The position numbers and the translations under genes are program-made. This document shows, one piece after another, positions 16,626 to 25,127 of a stretch of DNA of 64,000 nt. Under the pieces are notes generated by a model that was not told where the DNA came from, did no database searches, and saw only the letters and a program-made list of their open reading frames with translations. The stretch's first letter is position 1; each line of letters opens with the position of its first letter. The DNA is from Chersky-840 sp963838775. GTDB lineage: Bacteria; Actinomycetota; Acidimicrobiia; Acidimicrobiales; UBA8190. The DNA is taken from the NCBI GenBank assembly GCA_963838775.1, contig CAWISP010000007.1:1-64000 (forward strand). Reading direction: 5' to 3'.

Positions 16626-17120
16626 ATGGTCGCTGATCTGAATCTGCAGGGGACAGGCCCTCGTCGAGGATGGATTGTGGTGGGAGTCGACGGGTCGGAG
16701 TCGTCCAAGGCGGCCTTGCGCTGGGCAGTTCGCCAGGCCCGGATCACCGGGGCGAAGGTGGGTGCGGTGATGGCCTGGGAGTACCCGACCAGCTTTGGGT
16801 GGGCGCCACCGTACCCTACCGAGTTCAATCCCGAGCTCGACACTCGCAACGCTCTGGACGCCACAGTCGAGGAAGTCCTTGGAACCAATGGCGCCGTCGA
16901 GGTGGAGTCGGTTGTGGTCGAAGGCCATCCGGCCACAGAGCTTCTCGAGGCGGCCAAGGGTGCCGACTTGCTCGTGGTCGGCTGCCGGGGTCACAGCGCC
17001 CTCACGGGCATGTTGCTTGGCTCGGTGAGCCAGCACTGCATGACCCACGCCTCATGTCCCGTTATGGTCGTCCACGGACATGATGCGGATATGCCAGAGG
17101 CCGATGCGGTCCTGACGTAA
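16626..17120 (+). CDS. Universal stress protein (UspA family)
   Basis: 164-aa cytoplasmic USP. After a 15-residue leader the fold starts WIVVGVDGSESSKAAL, and the ATP-binding signature appears as VVGCRGHSALTGMLLGSVSQHCMTHA (G-2x-G-9x-G(S/T) type), so it is probably the nucleotide-binding subclass. The gene is downstream of the 83-aa protein with no box of its own. Mycobacterial DosR regulons contain many USPs. The start has only a weak AGCGTAG upstream. Confidence 0.9.
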   Translation: MVADLNLQGTGPRRGWIVVGVDGSESSKAALRWAVRQARITGAKVGAVMAWEYPTSFGWAPPYPTEFNPELDTRNALDATVEEVLGTNGAVEVESVVVEGHPATELLEAAKGADLLVVGCRGHSALTGMLLGSVSQHCMTHASCPVMVVHGHDADMPEADAVLT

Positions 17121-17254
17121 GTTCGGTCAATCGGTTCGGGACAGTTCTCGTCCGCAGGCCCTTGGCTCAAGGCTGGTGTGCGCACATGGGTCGCGGCTAC
17201 ATCGGGTCGGCTGCACCACGGCGGAAAGGAGTGGCAGGCCAGGTGATCGGGCGA

Positions 17255-18760
17255 TCAGCCCATTGACGGGCACGACAGCGGTGCGTCCACGATCTGGAGG
17301 ACTTCTTCCAGCACCACGCCAGGCGGTCGCGCCGTGTCGACGTCTGTAGCCGACGGCCACGGGGCCTCGAGGCGAGCCATGGCCCGACCGATTTCGACCG
17401 TGGCCTCTGAGGGGCCTTTTCCGTCTTGGAGTCGCCTGGCGATGCGTCCTTCGATGACGTCGGGAGAGGCGGTGCAGTGCAACTCGGTCAGATCGGCGGA
17501 TGACTCGACGGCGAGCGCCTGAGCCAGGCCCCGGTTCGACTCGTCGATCCACGAAGCGTCGAGAATCACTGACTGGCCGAGGCCCAGGTGCTGCCGGGCG
17601 GCACTGATCAGCTCGTTATAGACGTCTTGTGTCCGGCGAGGTGTGTAGCGTCCCCGACGGAACGTCGCCGCCACCGAACGACCGGCGACGGCGACGGCGT
17701 TAGACGGTCCGCCGCGGAGCTCGTCGGACCGGAGCACAACGGCACCGAGGGGGTCACCCAGCGCATTGGCCAACGTGGACTTGCCCGTTCCGGGAAGGCC
17801 CCCCACGAGCACGAGACGGACCCGACCCCGCTCCAGGTGGGACTGGGCGAGTTCCAGGAGCCGAACCGCCTCTTCCGCTGCGTCGAGGTTTCCCTGTTCG
17901 TGTCGGATACACGCCACCTTGATGCGTACGTAGGCACGCAGCGCGATATGGGTGTGCAATAAGGATGCGGGCAACCTTGTACCGACCGACTCCTCGTAGC
18001 TTGTGACGAATCGCACTGCCGCCTCGGTGTTGCCCAGCCGTTCGAGGTCCATGGCAAGGAAGGCCACATCTGCGGCCACGTCGCCGCACCGCAGGCGTTC
18101 GTCGAACTCGAGGCAATCGAGGATCCTCGGTCCGTCATCGAGGCAATAGATGTCGTCGGCCTGGAGATCCCCGTGGCCATCGCAGACCTGGCCGGCGGCG
18201 ATACGGGCCCTGAACAGGGGATCGCGTCCCGCCAGATAACGCCGGACCGCGCTCACCACGGCGTGGTGAGCGCTTGGATTGAGGACCGGGCCGACGAAGC
18301 GTGCCGTCGCCGCCACGTTCGCCTCGAATTGATCGCTGACAGCGCTTAGCGATGCGGTGGCCGAAATCTCGGGCGATCGGTCGGCCCGGGCGTGGAAGGT
18401 TGCCAATGCCCTGGCCACAGCATGGAGCTCAACCTCCCAGACGGCCTCCGGCTCGGAGCAGACCAAACGGGCCAGGGAACGCTCGGCCGGCAGACGACGC
18501 ATCACGACGAGATGATCGAGGGTCTGACCCGCCATCGTGACGTCGGCGACTCCCAGGTACACATCAGGAGCCAGGCGGCGGTTGAGATCGACCTCGCGTC
18601 GGCAGTCTTCGGCCCGAGCGGCCAGCGTCGAGAAGTCGGCGAAGTCGAATCGGATCGGCTTGCGCATTTTGAGGACGTGCTCTCCGAGGAAGAGCAGGAT
18701 CGAGAAGTGTGTTTCACGCACCGCACAAGCGTCGATCAGATCCACGGCAAAGCCTGTCAT
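17255..18760 (-). CDS. APH-like kinase fused to AAA/zeta-type P-loop kinase (Rv2004c type)
   Basis: 501-aa cytoplasmic protein with two domains. The N-terminal half resembles aminoglycoside phosphotransferases: HVLKMRKPIRFDFADF and a catalytic loop GHGDLQADDIYC (about 195-206), where the usual Asn of HGDxxxxN is Asp. The C-terminal half is a P-loop kinase: LVLVGGLPGTGKSTLANAL (about 316-334), then VVLRSDELR and a lid with RRLQ. Rv2004c, a DosR-regulon protein, has this architecture. Substrate unknown. I prefer the ATG at 18760; a TTG at 18790 would put the start 29 bp from the box at 18819. Confidence 0.82.
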   Translation of the reverse strand: MTGFAVDLIDACAVRETHFSILLFLGEHVLKMRKPIRFDFADFSTLAARAEDCRREVDLNRRLAPDVYLGVADVTMAGQTLDHLVVMRRLPAERSLARLVCSEPEAVWEVELHAVARALATFHARADRSPEISATASLSAVSDQFEANVAATARFVGPVLNPSAHHAVVSAVRRYLAGRDPLFRARIAAGQVCDGHGDLQADDIYCLDDGPRILDCLEFDERLRCGDVAADVAFLAMDLERLGNTEAAVRFVTSYEESVGTRLPASLLHTHIALRAYVRIKVACIRHEQGNLDAAEEAVRLLELAQSHLERGRVRLVLVGGLPGTGKSTLANALGDPLGAVVLRSDELRGGPSNAVAVAGRSVAATFRRGRYTPRRTQDVYNELISAARQHLGLGQSVILDASWIDESNRGLAQALAVESSADLTELHCTASPDVIEGRIARRLQDGKGPSEATVEIGRAMARLEAPWPSATDVDTARPPGVVLEEVLQIVDAPLSCPSMG

Positions 18761-18818
18761 ACCCTGCGCCGTCTCAGAGCCACGGTCCAACCGTGCCCCG
18801 ACCGCTGGCGGTCGCGGT

Positions 18819-18834
18819 AGGGCCGAACGTCCTC
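18819..18834 (-). promoter_or_regulatory. DosR-like box upstream of the APH/AAA kinase
   Basis: AGGGCCGAACGTCCTC, 59 bp from the ATG at 18760. It faces a second box at 18866 for the divergent MFS gene. Confidence 0.55.
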
Positions 18835-18865
18835 ATCAGACTCCCGGTCCTTACTGTTGCGGGGT

Positions 18866-18880
18866 ATGACTTTTGGCCCT
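18866..18880 (+). promoter_or_regulatory. DosR-like box upstream of the MFS exporter
   Basis: ATGACTTTTGGCCCT; 34 bp before the GTG at 18915. The pair of boxes 32 bp apart in this divergent promoter could bind cooperatively. Confidence 0.5.
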
Positions 18881-18914
18881 ACCTGGACAGCCCTCGTCGT
18901 GGTGGGCTGAGCCT

Positions 18915-20561
18915 GTGACCACGGAGATGCTGGCGCCTGCAGGGCTGACGCGGCGCCCGCCACCCGGTCGGCGCTGGGCCATCCTCGCTGTGCTGTGCGT
19001 CTCCCTCCTTATCGTGTCGCTCGACAACACCATCCTCAACATCGCCCTGCCTACCCTCGTCACGGTCTTGCACGCGACCGACTCGCAGCTCCAGTGGATC
19101 GTCGATATCTATGCGTGTGTCTTTGCCGGACTCCTTCTGGTTGCCGGAAGCATCGGTGATCGGATTGGACGCAAGAAGGTCTTCTGTGCGGGCCTGGCGA
19201 TCTTCGCGGTGGGCTCGGCTGGTTCGGCCTTCTCGACGTCTGTCTCCAGCCTGGTGACGGCCCGCGCCGTCATGGGGCTCGGCGCGGCCTGCATCATGCC
19301 CGCCACGTTGTCAATCATCACCGACGTGTTTCGTGACCCCCAGGACCAGGCGCGGGCCATCGGGATCTGGTCGGCAACAACCGGCCTGGGCATCGCGATC
19401 GGCCCCATCGCCGGTGGATGGTTGCTGGCCCATTATTGGTGGGGATCGGTCTTCCTTGTCAACGTACCCGTGGCCACGTTGGGACTGGCGATGGCGCTCT
19501 GGCTTGTTCCCGACTCGCGTGATCCTCAACGTCGAACGATTGACGTCTTCGGCGCGGTGCTCTCCACCACCGGCCTGGCGCTGCTCTTATGGGCGATCAT
19601 CGAAGCACCCGTGCGTGGCTGGCACTCCCCGCTGGTGATCGGTACAGGGGCGGCTGCGGCTGCGATCCTTTTGGGATTTGTTTTCTGGGAACGCCACAGC
19701 TCCCATCCCATGCTCGTCCTCGAGCCTTTTGGGAACCGGCGTTTTTCCGTGGCCATGGTGGCGATCGCGCTGGCTGTGTTTGGCCTTATGGGCGCCCTCT
19801 TCGTCCTGACCCAGTACCTCCAGTTCTCCCTCGGGTTCTCGGCCCTCGGTGCCGGTATACGCATTCTGCCCATTGCCGCGGTGCTCGCGGTCGCCGCGTT
19901 GTCGTCGACGTATCTCGATCGATGGTTCGGGACGAAGGCTGTGGTCGCGTCAGGGCTTCTCATCGTGGCGGCCGGCTTCTGGCGGCTGACGACAACCACC
20001 ACGGCACAGGGATTCGGGCACGCATTGCCCGGCATGGTGCTGTTGGGCCTCGGTGCCGGGCTCATCATCGCTCCGGCAACGGCTTCGGTGATGGGATCGC
20101 TACCGCGTGACCGCGCCGGGGTGGGTTCCGCCATGAATGGAACTGCTCTGCAGGTGGGAGGAGCACTCGGCGTTGCGGTCATCGGATCGGTACTCGCCGC
20201 TCGGTATCAGGGAATGATGACTCACACCCTGGCGGGCCACATCGTCCCCGCCGTCGCCAGACACGCCATCTTGGGCTCGGTGGGAGGAGCGTTGGCAGTC
20301 GCTCGGATCGCCGGGGGTTCCCTCGGTACTGTGTTGACCACCGCCGCACGCCACGCCTTTGTCGACGGGATGGACCTGGCCCTGCTGGTGGGGGTTGTAG
20401 TTGTGAGCGCAAGCGCCGCATTGGTGGCGGTTGCGCTGCCGTCTCGTCGGCGGACGGGCGACGGAGAAGACGACAGCCCCGAAGAGCGCCCTGAGATCGT
20501 GGCGGGACAGCCCCAACCCGGGCGATGCCCGGGAGGAAGCAAGCGGAAGATGCCAACATAG
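18915..20561 (+). CDS. MFS drug exporter, 14-TM DHA2 (EmrB/QacA) family
   Basis: 548-aa inner-membrane proton antiporter. The N-terminal half shows the family motifs DNTILNIALPTL (motif D1 region, TM1), GSIGDRIGRKKVF (motif A, TM2-3 loop) and GIAIGPIAGGWL (motif C, TM5). Hydrophobic segments number about 14. A basic/acidic tail ends the protein. I chose the GTG at 18915 because an earlier TTG (18873) would overlap the regulatory box; the ATG at 18927 is possible. It is followed after 57 bp by a CBS gene. Substrate unknown. An efflux pump in a dormancy-type island parallels mycobacterial practice. Confidence 0.9.
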   Translation: MTTEMLAPAGLTRRPPPGRRWAILAVLCVSLLIVSLDNTILNIALPTLVTVLHATDSQLQWIVDIYACVFAGLLLVAGSIGDRIGRKKVFCAGLAIFAVGSAGSAFSTSVSSLVTARAVMGLGAACIMPATLSIITDVFRDPQDQARAIGIWSATTGLGIAIGPIAGGWLLAHYWWGSVFLVNVPVATLGLAMALWLVPDSRDPQRRTIDVFGAVLSTTGLALLLWAIIEAPVRGWHSPLVIGTGAAAAAILLGFVFWERHSSHPMLVLEPFGNRRFSVAMVAIALAVFGLMGALFVLTQYLQFSLGFSALGAGIRILPIAAVLAVAALSSTYLDRWFGTKAVVASGLLIVAAGFWRLTTTTTAQGFGHALPGMVLLGLGAGLIIAPATASVMGSLPRDRAGVGSAMNGTALQVGGALGVAVIGSVLAARYQGMMTHTLAGHIVPAVARHAILGSVGGALAVARIAGGSLGTVLTTAARHAFVDGMDLALLVGVVVVSASAALVAVALPSRRRTGDGEDDSPEERPEIVAGQPQPGRCPGGSKRKMPT

Positions 20562-20618
20562 CCAGTCAAGTCGTTCTGACAACAGTATCCATCCACATGA
20601 CGAGGAGGGCCGTAATCC

Positions 20619-21050
20619 ATGCGAGTAAGCGAGTGTTTGCACGAAGCTCCGGTCACGGTGCCCCCGGAATGCACCCTTGAAGAAGCCGCACGGCTCATGG
20701 GTGATCATGGGGTCGGATCACTCATCGTGATGAGTGGCGACCAGGTTGTTGGCATCGTGACGGACCGGGACATCGCGGTACGCGGGGTGGGGATGGGGCG
20801 AGCGTTGAAAACCCCGGTCAAGGAAGTCATGAGCGAGGGTTTGGTGACGATTCAGGGATCGGCTGATGTCTTCGATGCCTATCGGCTGTTGAAAGACTCA
20901 GGAGTACGGCGCCTCCCAGTCCTCGAGGGCGGTGACCTTGGCGGCATCATCACTTTGGATGACCTACTGATGGTGCTCGTTCTCGAGCTCGGCGCCGTCG
21001 TGTCTCCTATCGCCAAGGAGATCCTGAACCCCGGATTCTCGAAACGGTGA
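20619..21050 (+). CDS. CBS-domain pair protein (Hrp1-like)
   Basis: 143-aa protein consisting of two CBS domains: the first ends LIVMSGDQVVGIVTDRDIAVRG (about residues 34-55), the second has GVRRLPVLEGGDLGGIITLDDLL (about 92-114). Such stand-alone pairs bind adenine nucleotides and sense energy state; Hrp1 (Rv2626c) is a strongly DosR-induced example. ATG behind GAGGAGG. No box directly upstream; the 57-bp gap suggests co-transcription with the MFS gene. Confidence 0.88.
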   Translation: MRVSECLHEAPVTVPPECTLEEAARLMGDHGVGSLIVMSGDQVVGIVTDRDIAVRGVGMGRALKTPVKEVMSEGLVTIQGSADVFDAYRLLKDSGVRRLPVLEGGDLGGIITLDDLLMVLVLELGAVVSPIAKEILNPGFSKR

Positions 21051-21305
21051 TAGCTGCCTCCCCGTGCGTTTGTGCTTCCAAAGAATGCGCCGCCGACAAG
21101 TGGGTTTGGAGACCCGGTCACGGCCGAGGAGCGGCCGCCGCTAAGCAGCCAAAGCGGTCGAGTCGGTGCGTCTCGGCACAGATCTTCGGCACGACGTAGT
21201 CCCAGCGTTGCGCGAGTACCTCAGTGGCGCCTGATCGACGTAACATTCACGGCCGTTTCGTGGTGCGTTACATGCGAGATTCGGTGGTGCGAGTGGCCTC
21301 CGCGG
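21051..21305. other. 255 bp convergent gap, no gene
   Basis: Lies between the ends of the CBS and second USP genes. It contains an imperfect inverted repeat around GTAAC (21241) and GTTAC (21266) but no T-run that would make a clear terminator. Nothing else seen. Confidence 0.3.
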
Positions 21306-21755
21306 TCAGTTGTCGTGGCGGATCAGCAAGACCGGACACGGAGCGTGGTGTGCTACGTAGTCGCTGACCGATCCCTTAAAGACTCGGCCCAACCAACCCT
21401 TGCCGGATGAGCCGACTACGAGCACATCTGCATCTATCTCGTGGGCGACTCGCACAATGGCAGCCCCCGTTGATTCGTCGTCTGGAACCAGACGCACCTC
21501 CACGTTTGGTTCGAGCACAGCGGCGGTGCGATCGAGTGCGGATTGCCCCTCAGCGATTGCCTTCTTCCAATCCCTCTCGGCTTGCTCGTAGCTGATCGCT
21601 GGGCCTTCAATCCCCCCAGCGTCTTCCATGGGGTCCTCGTGTTCGGGAATTACCATCACGAGGACCACGTGAGCGCCAGGGCGCAGTAGATCCATCGACT
21701 GTCGCGCCGCACCGATCGCAGCCTCGGATCCATCGGTTGCCACGACGATGTTCAT
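21306..21755 (-). CDS. Universal stress protein (UspA family), second
   Basis: 149-aa USP: MNIVVATDGSEAAIGAARQS at the N-terminus and VLVVGSSGKGWLGRVFKGSVSDYVAHHAPCPVL at the C-terminus, with the G-2x-G-9x-GS nucleotide motif. The ATG at 21755 has GGGGAAGG before it. A Glu/Asp-rich insert (PEHEDPMEDAGG) sits between the first strand pair. No DosR-like box is visible upstream, so its link to the regulon is by location only. Confidence 0.9.
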   Translation of the reverse strand: MNIVVATDGSEAAIGAARQSMDLLRPGAHVVLVMVIPEHEDPMEDAGGIEGPAISYEQAERDWKKAIAEGQSALDRTAAVLEPNVEVRLVPDDESTGAAIVRVAHEIDADVLVVGSSGKGWLGRVFKGSVSDYVAHHAPCPVLLIRHDN

Positions 21756-21905
21756 GACCTTCCCCATTGATGGACTGCTCCACTTCATGTTGGCGGCATC
21801 GTGCCTCGGGCATCATCATCCCAAACGGAGCTTTGCCAAGCCACCCTTGCTGCTCTTTCGGTTATATCTCCTCCGTGAGTCACGGAGCAGAAACGGTGCA
21901 CCAAC

Positions 21906-23105
21906 TCATCCCTGCAGCGCGGTTCGGCTCGAACGCAGAGCAGCGAGGCCAGGGAGATCCCCCTTTTCGAGGAGCTCGAGGGTTGCGCCTCCTCCACTTG
22001 AAATGTGGTCGATGCGGCCCTCGAGTCCGAACTGGTGCAGCGAAGCCGCGGTCTCCCCTCCACCCACCACGCTGAATCCGGGACAGGAGGCAACCGCCTC
22101 GGCGATGGCTCGAGTTCCCTCGGCAAAGCGTGGGTCCTCGAAGACGCCCATCGGGCCGTTCCACAGCACCGTTCCCGCCCCGGCAATGATCCCGGAGAAG
22201 CTCGCCCGTGTCGCAGGACCGACGTCAACACCTTGCCAACCAGCAGGGAGATCGCCCGTGAACTGCTCGACCTCGCCTGTCGCGGGTCGACCGATGCCGA
22301 TCTCTCCGTCAGGGGCGAGTGCCACGATGTCTCTCGGGGTCTCCATGCCGGCGTAACGATCCAGGAGCGATTTCGCATCCTCGATGAAGTCGGATTCGAC
22401 GTGCGACGCACCGACTTCGTACCCGAGTGCACGGAGAAAGGTAAAGCACATCGCGCCTCCGAGAAGCACGTGGTCGGCGTGCTCAGCGATCGACTTCAAT
22501 ACTCCGAGCTTGTCTGCGACCTTTGCGCCACCAACGATGGCGACGAACGGGGGCTCGGGATCGACAAGGATGCGGGTGAGAGCCTGAACCTCCCGCATGA
22601 GGAGGCGACCTGCGGCACTTGGCATGAGCGCCGGTGGGCCCACGATCGATGCGTGGCTGCGGTGACATGCGCCGAACGCGTCGTTCACGAAGTAGTCGAA
22701 CCCATCGACGAGTCGACGGACGAACTGTGGGTCGTTTGCCTCTTCCCCCGGGTCAAAGCGCAGGTTATCCATGACCGAGATTCCAGGTGCAAGTCCGGCC
22801 ATTGCCTCACGGACCGGGGCCATGTCATAGCGAGGGTCGATCTTGCCCTTCGGGCGGCCGAGGTGGCTACACACCACCACCTCCGCCCCCCTCGCCTGCA
22901 ACCAGGCGAGGGTAGGGAGCGATGAACGCAAACGGAAATCGTCGGCGACTTCGAGACGCCCGTCCTGGCTCTGACGCAGTGGAGCATTGAGGTCGGCTCG
23001 AACGAGGACGCGGCGACCCGCGACCGGTGGGAGATCTTCGAGGATTGGAAGCCCAGTCACCCCGCGACCGAGCAACTCGGGTGCTTCGGTGTCCCGATTC
23101 GTCAT
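21906..23105 (-). CDS. pgk: Phosphoglycerate kinase
   Basis: Interconverts 1,3-bisphosphoglycerate/ADP and 3-phosphoglycerate/ATP. The 399-aa protein shows RVLVRADLNAPL (N-terminal signature), VVCSHLGRPKGK, the RSHAS substrate region (ACHRSHASIVG), FVAIVGGAKVADKLGVL, VLWNGPMGVFE and the nucleotide GGGETAASL near the C-terminus. The ATG at 23105 follows AAAGGGG; a GTG is one codon before. It is transcribed away from gap, with an IS256 element between them. No DosR-like box lies in the 230 bp between the gene and the IS, unlike gap. Elsewhere the genome probably has a housekeeping pgk, but I cannot see this. Confidence 0.94.
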   Translation of the reverse strand: MTNRDTEAPELLGRGVTGLPILEDLPPVAGRRVLVRADLNAPLRQSQDGRLEVADDFRLRSSLPTLAWLQARGAEVVVCSHLGRPKGKIDPRYDMAPVREAMAGLAPGISVMDNLRFDPGEEANDPQFVRRLVDGFDYFVNDAFGACHRSHASIVGPPALMPSAAGRLLMREVQALTRILVDPEPPFVAIVGGAKVADKLGVLKSIAEHADHVLLGGAMCFTFLRALGYEVGASHVESDFIEDAKSLLDRYAGMETPRDIVALAPDGEIGIGRPATGEVEQFTGDLPAGWQGVDVGPATRASFSGIIAGAGTVLWNGPMGVFEDPRFAEGTRAIAEAVASCPGFSVVGGGETAASLHQFGLEGRIDHISSGGGATLELLEKGDLPGLAALRSSRTALQG

Positions 23106-23335
23106 CACAGACCCCTTTCGGTACCCGAGACGAAGGTGTAACGCAGGTGGTCAACACTCGACAAGGGCCTGCGGGAGCACGAGACGGCAGAGCAGGTCAT
23201 AGCCAGACTTCCAGGTTGGTGGCTCCAGGATATGAGCCGGTGCGAGGAGGTAGACGTCCGTCCTCCATGATTCGGTCATTGCCGCCTTGTGAGAATGTTG
23301 TGATCACGACGGCCACGTCCAGAGGCGTGGTGTAT

Positions 23336-23355
23336 GACGACCACCACATCAATCT
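23336..23355 (+). repeat. IS256-type terminal inverted repeat, left
   Basis: GACGACCACCACATCAATCT; pairs with the complement of 24645-24664 at 18 of 20 positions. Confidence 0.8.
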
Positions 23356-23367
23356 GTCGATGTTGTT

Positions 23368-24609
23368 CTAACTGACGTCGGCCAGTTCTGCCAGCTCCAC
23401 CTCCTCACCGGTGCCGTTCATGACCCGAAGGCGCGCCTTGGCGAGCGACTCGACGCCCATGTAGCGCCGGGCCACGGCCCACTCGTCGTGTTGCTCGGCG
23501 AGCACTGCACCGACGAGCCGGATGACCGCGGCTCGGTTGGGGAAGATGCCGACGACGTCGGTGCGCCGGCGGATCTCCTTGTTGAGGCGTTCCTGGGGGT
23601 TGTTGGACCAGATCTGGCGCCAGTGCTCCTTCGGGAAGGTGGCGAAGGCCAAGATGTCGCCCGCTGCGTCGGTGAGCATCCCCGCCGCGTCACCGAAGCG
23701 TTCGGTGAGCTGCTCCACCACCCGAGCGTGCTGGGCCAGGACCTGCTCGGCGTCGGGCTGCTCGAAGATGGAGCGGATGAGGGTGGCCACCATGGACTGG
23801 GCCGTCTTCGGGACCTTGGTCAGCACGTTGCGCACGAAGTGGGCCCGGCACCGTTGCCAGGTGGCGCCCGGCAGCACCGAGGCGATGGCGTCGACGAGCC
23901 CCCGGTGGGCGTCGGAGACCACCAGGGCCACTCCCGAGAGTCCCCGGGCCACCAGCCCGCGCAAGAAGGCTGTCCAACCCGCCCCGTCCTCGGTGGTGAT
24001 GAGATCCACCCCGAGGATCTCTCGGTGTCCGTCGGCGTTCACCCCGGTGGCCACGATGACCGCCACGTTCACGATGCGGCCGCCCTCGCGCACCTTCTGG
24101 GTCAGCGCGTCGAGCCAGATGTAGCTGTAGGGACCGCCGTCCAAGGGGCGGTTCCTGAAGGCCGACACGGTGGCGTCGAGGGACTTGGCGAGCTCGGAGA
24201 CCTGGGACTTGGAGATCCCGTCGATACCCATGGCCTTCACCACGTCGTCGACCCGGCACGTCGAGACCCCTTCCACGTAGCACTGGGCGATCACCGCCAC
24301 GAGCGCTCTCTCCGCCCGACGCCGGGGCTCGACCAGCCAGTCGGGGAAGTAGCTCCCGGTGCGCAGCTTCGGGATGGCCAGCTCGATCGTGCCCACCCGG
24401 GTGTCGAAGTCCCTGGTCCGGTAGCCGTTTCTCGAGTTGACCCGCTCGGGGGTGATCTCGCCGTAGCCGGCGTTGCACAACGCGCTGGCCTCGGCCGCCA
24501 TGAGCTGCTCGGCGAAAGCACTGAGCATGGATCGCAGCAGGTCAGGGTCGCCTTCTTCCAAATGCTTGCGCAACCAGGACACAGGGTTCATCGTGTTGGG
24601 GACTTCCAC
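23368..24609 (-). CDS. IS256-family (mutator) transposase
   Basis: 413-aa DDE transposase, full length for the family. Typical stretches: TPERVNSRNGYRTRDFDTRVG (about 54-74), then IPKLRTGSYFPDWL, YVEGVSTCRVDDVVKAMG, the first catalytic Asp in YIWLDALTQKVREGG (about 166), second Asp in ALVVSDAHRGLVDAI (about 230), the mutator motif WQRCRAHFVRNVL, and Glu near NPQERLNKEIRRRTDVVGIFPN. The GTG start has GGAGAAG upstream. The frame is intact, so the element may still be mobile. Confidence 0.95.
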   Translation of the reverse strand: MEVPNTMNPVSWLRKHLEEGDPDLLRSMLSAFAEQLMAAEASALCNAGYGEITPERVNSRNGYRTRDFDTRVGTIELAIPKLRTGSYFPDWLVEPRRRAERALVAVIAQCYVEGVSTCRVDDVVKAMGIDGISKSQVSELAKSLDATVSAFRNRPLDGGPYSYIWLDALTQKVREGGRIVNVAVIVATGVNADGHREILGVDLITTEDGAGWTAFLRGLVARGLSGVALVVSDAHRGLVDAIASVLPGATWQRCRAHFVRNVLTKVPKTAQSMVATLIRSIFEQPDAEQVLAQHARVVEQLTERFGDAAGMLTDAAGDILAFATFPKEHWRQIWSNNPQERLNKEIRRRTDVVGIFPNRAAVIRLVGAVLAEQHDEWAVARRYMGVESLAKARLRVMNGTGEEVELAELADVS

Positions 24610-24644
24610 CGCATCTTCTCCTTCGTTCTTTCGACGGAACTTGA

Positions 24645-24664
24645 AGGTTGATGCGGTGGTCGTC
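24645..24664 (-). repeat. IS256-type terminal inverted repeat, right
   Basis: Complement reads GACGACCACCGCATCAACCT. Confidence 0.8.
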
Positions 24665-24789
24665 GCGAGTGGGGGACCTCGCGAAACTCCTGTTCGTCGT
24701 CGGGCCCCACACCCCGGACTGCTCGCTTCAGCGCCTCACGGCGAACCTCAGCGGGTCAAAACCCGTACACCACGAGCGTGGACGTGAAC

Positions 24790-24836
24790 ATCACGACCGA
24801 TCTCCGAGGAAGTGTGATCACGACCGATCTCGGAGG
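24790..24836. repeat. Pair of 20-bp direct repeats beside the IS
   Basis: ATCACGACCGATCTCCGAGG (24790-24809) and ATCACGACCGATCTCGGAGG (24817-24836) differ at one base. The core TGTGATCACGAC also occurs left of the IS (23299-23310 and 24813-24824). This may be debris of an earlier element end or a binding site pair. Confidence 0.5.
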
Positions 24837-24900
24837 TAATAGGTCAAACGGAGATCGAATCACGTGGGATCATTCTGGACCAGGCTCTGCTTGGGACCCC

Positions 24901-24915
24901 AGGGTCAAAGGTCCC
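24901..24915 (+). promoter_or_regulatory. DosR-like box in the gap promoter region
   Basis: AGGGTCAAAGGTCCC, 212 bp upstream of the gap ATG; farther than the other boxes. It could equally have served pgk before the IS inserted. Confidence 0.5.
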
Positions 24916-25021
24916 GAGACGGGGCCAACCTGACGGGAGGGGAGGGCGACTAACGTGCCGACCTGCGAATCCGGATCGTGCCAAGACCCGAGGCTCTGTG
25001 GCCCCGTGGCCCTCCAGGATC

Positions 25022-25035
25022 GGGACCTTGTTCCC
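25022..25035 (+). promoter_or_regulatory. Second candidate DosR-like box upstream of gap
   Basis: GGGACCTTGTTCCC is a 14-bp near-palindrome with one mismatch to GGGAC-N4-GTCCC, 92 bp before the gap ATG. Confidence 0.4.
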
Positions 25036-25127
25036 TGGCGGTGCATGAGGTCCGGCGCGAGGTTGGGCGTGGCGGCTCTGTGACGAGCTGTCGGTGAGCC
25101 CAGGCGTGGCCAGGACAAGGAGGACGC

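Larger units (their letters stand above)
23336..24664. mobile_element. IS256-family insertion sequence
   Basis: About 1.33 kb, bounded by imperfect 20-bp inverted repeats: GACGACCACCACATCAATCT at 23336-23355 and, on the complement, GACGACCACCGCATCAACCT at 24645-24664 (18 of 20 identical). It contains one full transposase. I see no 8-9 bp target duplication in the flanks, so the ends may be a few bases off or one flank may have been rearranged. It sits between divergent pgk and gap. Confidence 0.85.

Noticed and set aside
23488..24651. 387-codon plus-strand frame across the IS
   Set aside because: Antisense to a full, motif-rich IS256 transposase; Gly/Asp/Val-rich shadow typical of high GC.
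24790..24836. CRISPR-like repeat pair
   Set aside because: Only two units with a 7-bp spacer; no leader or cas gene.
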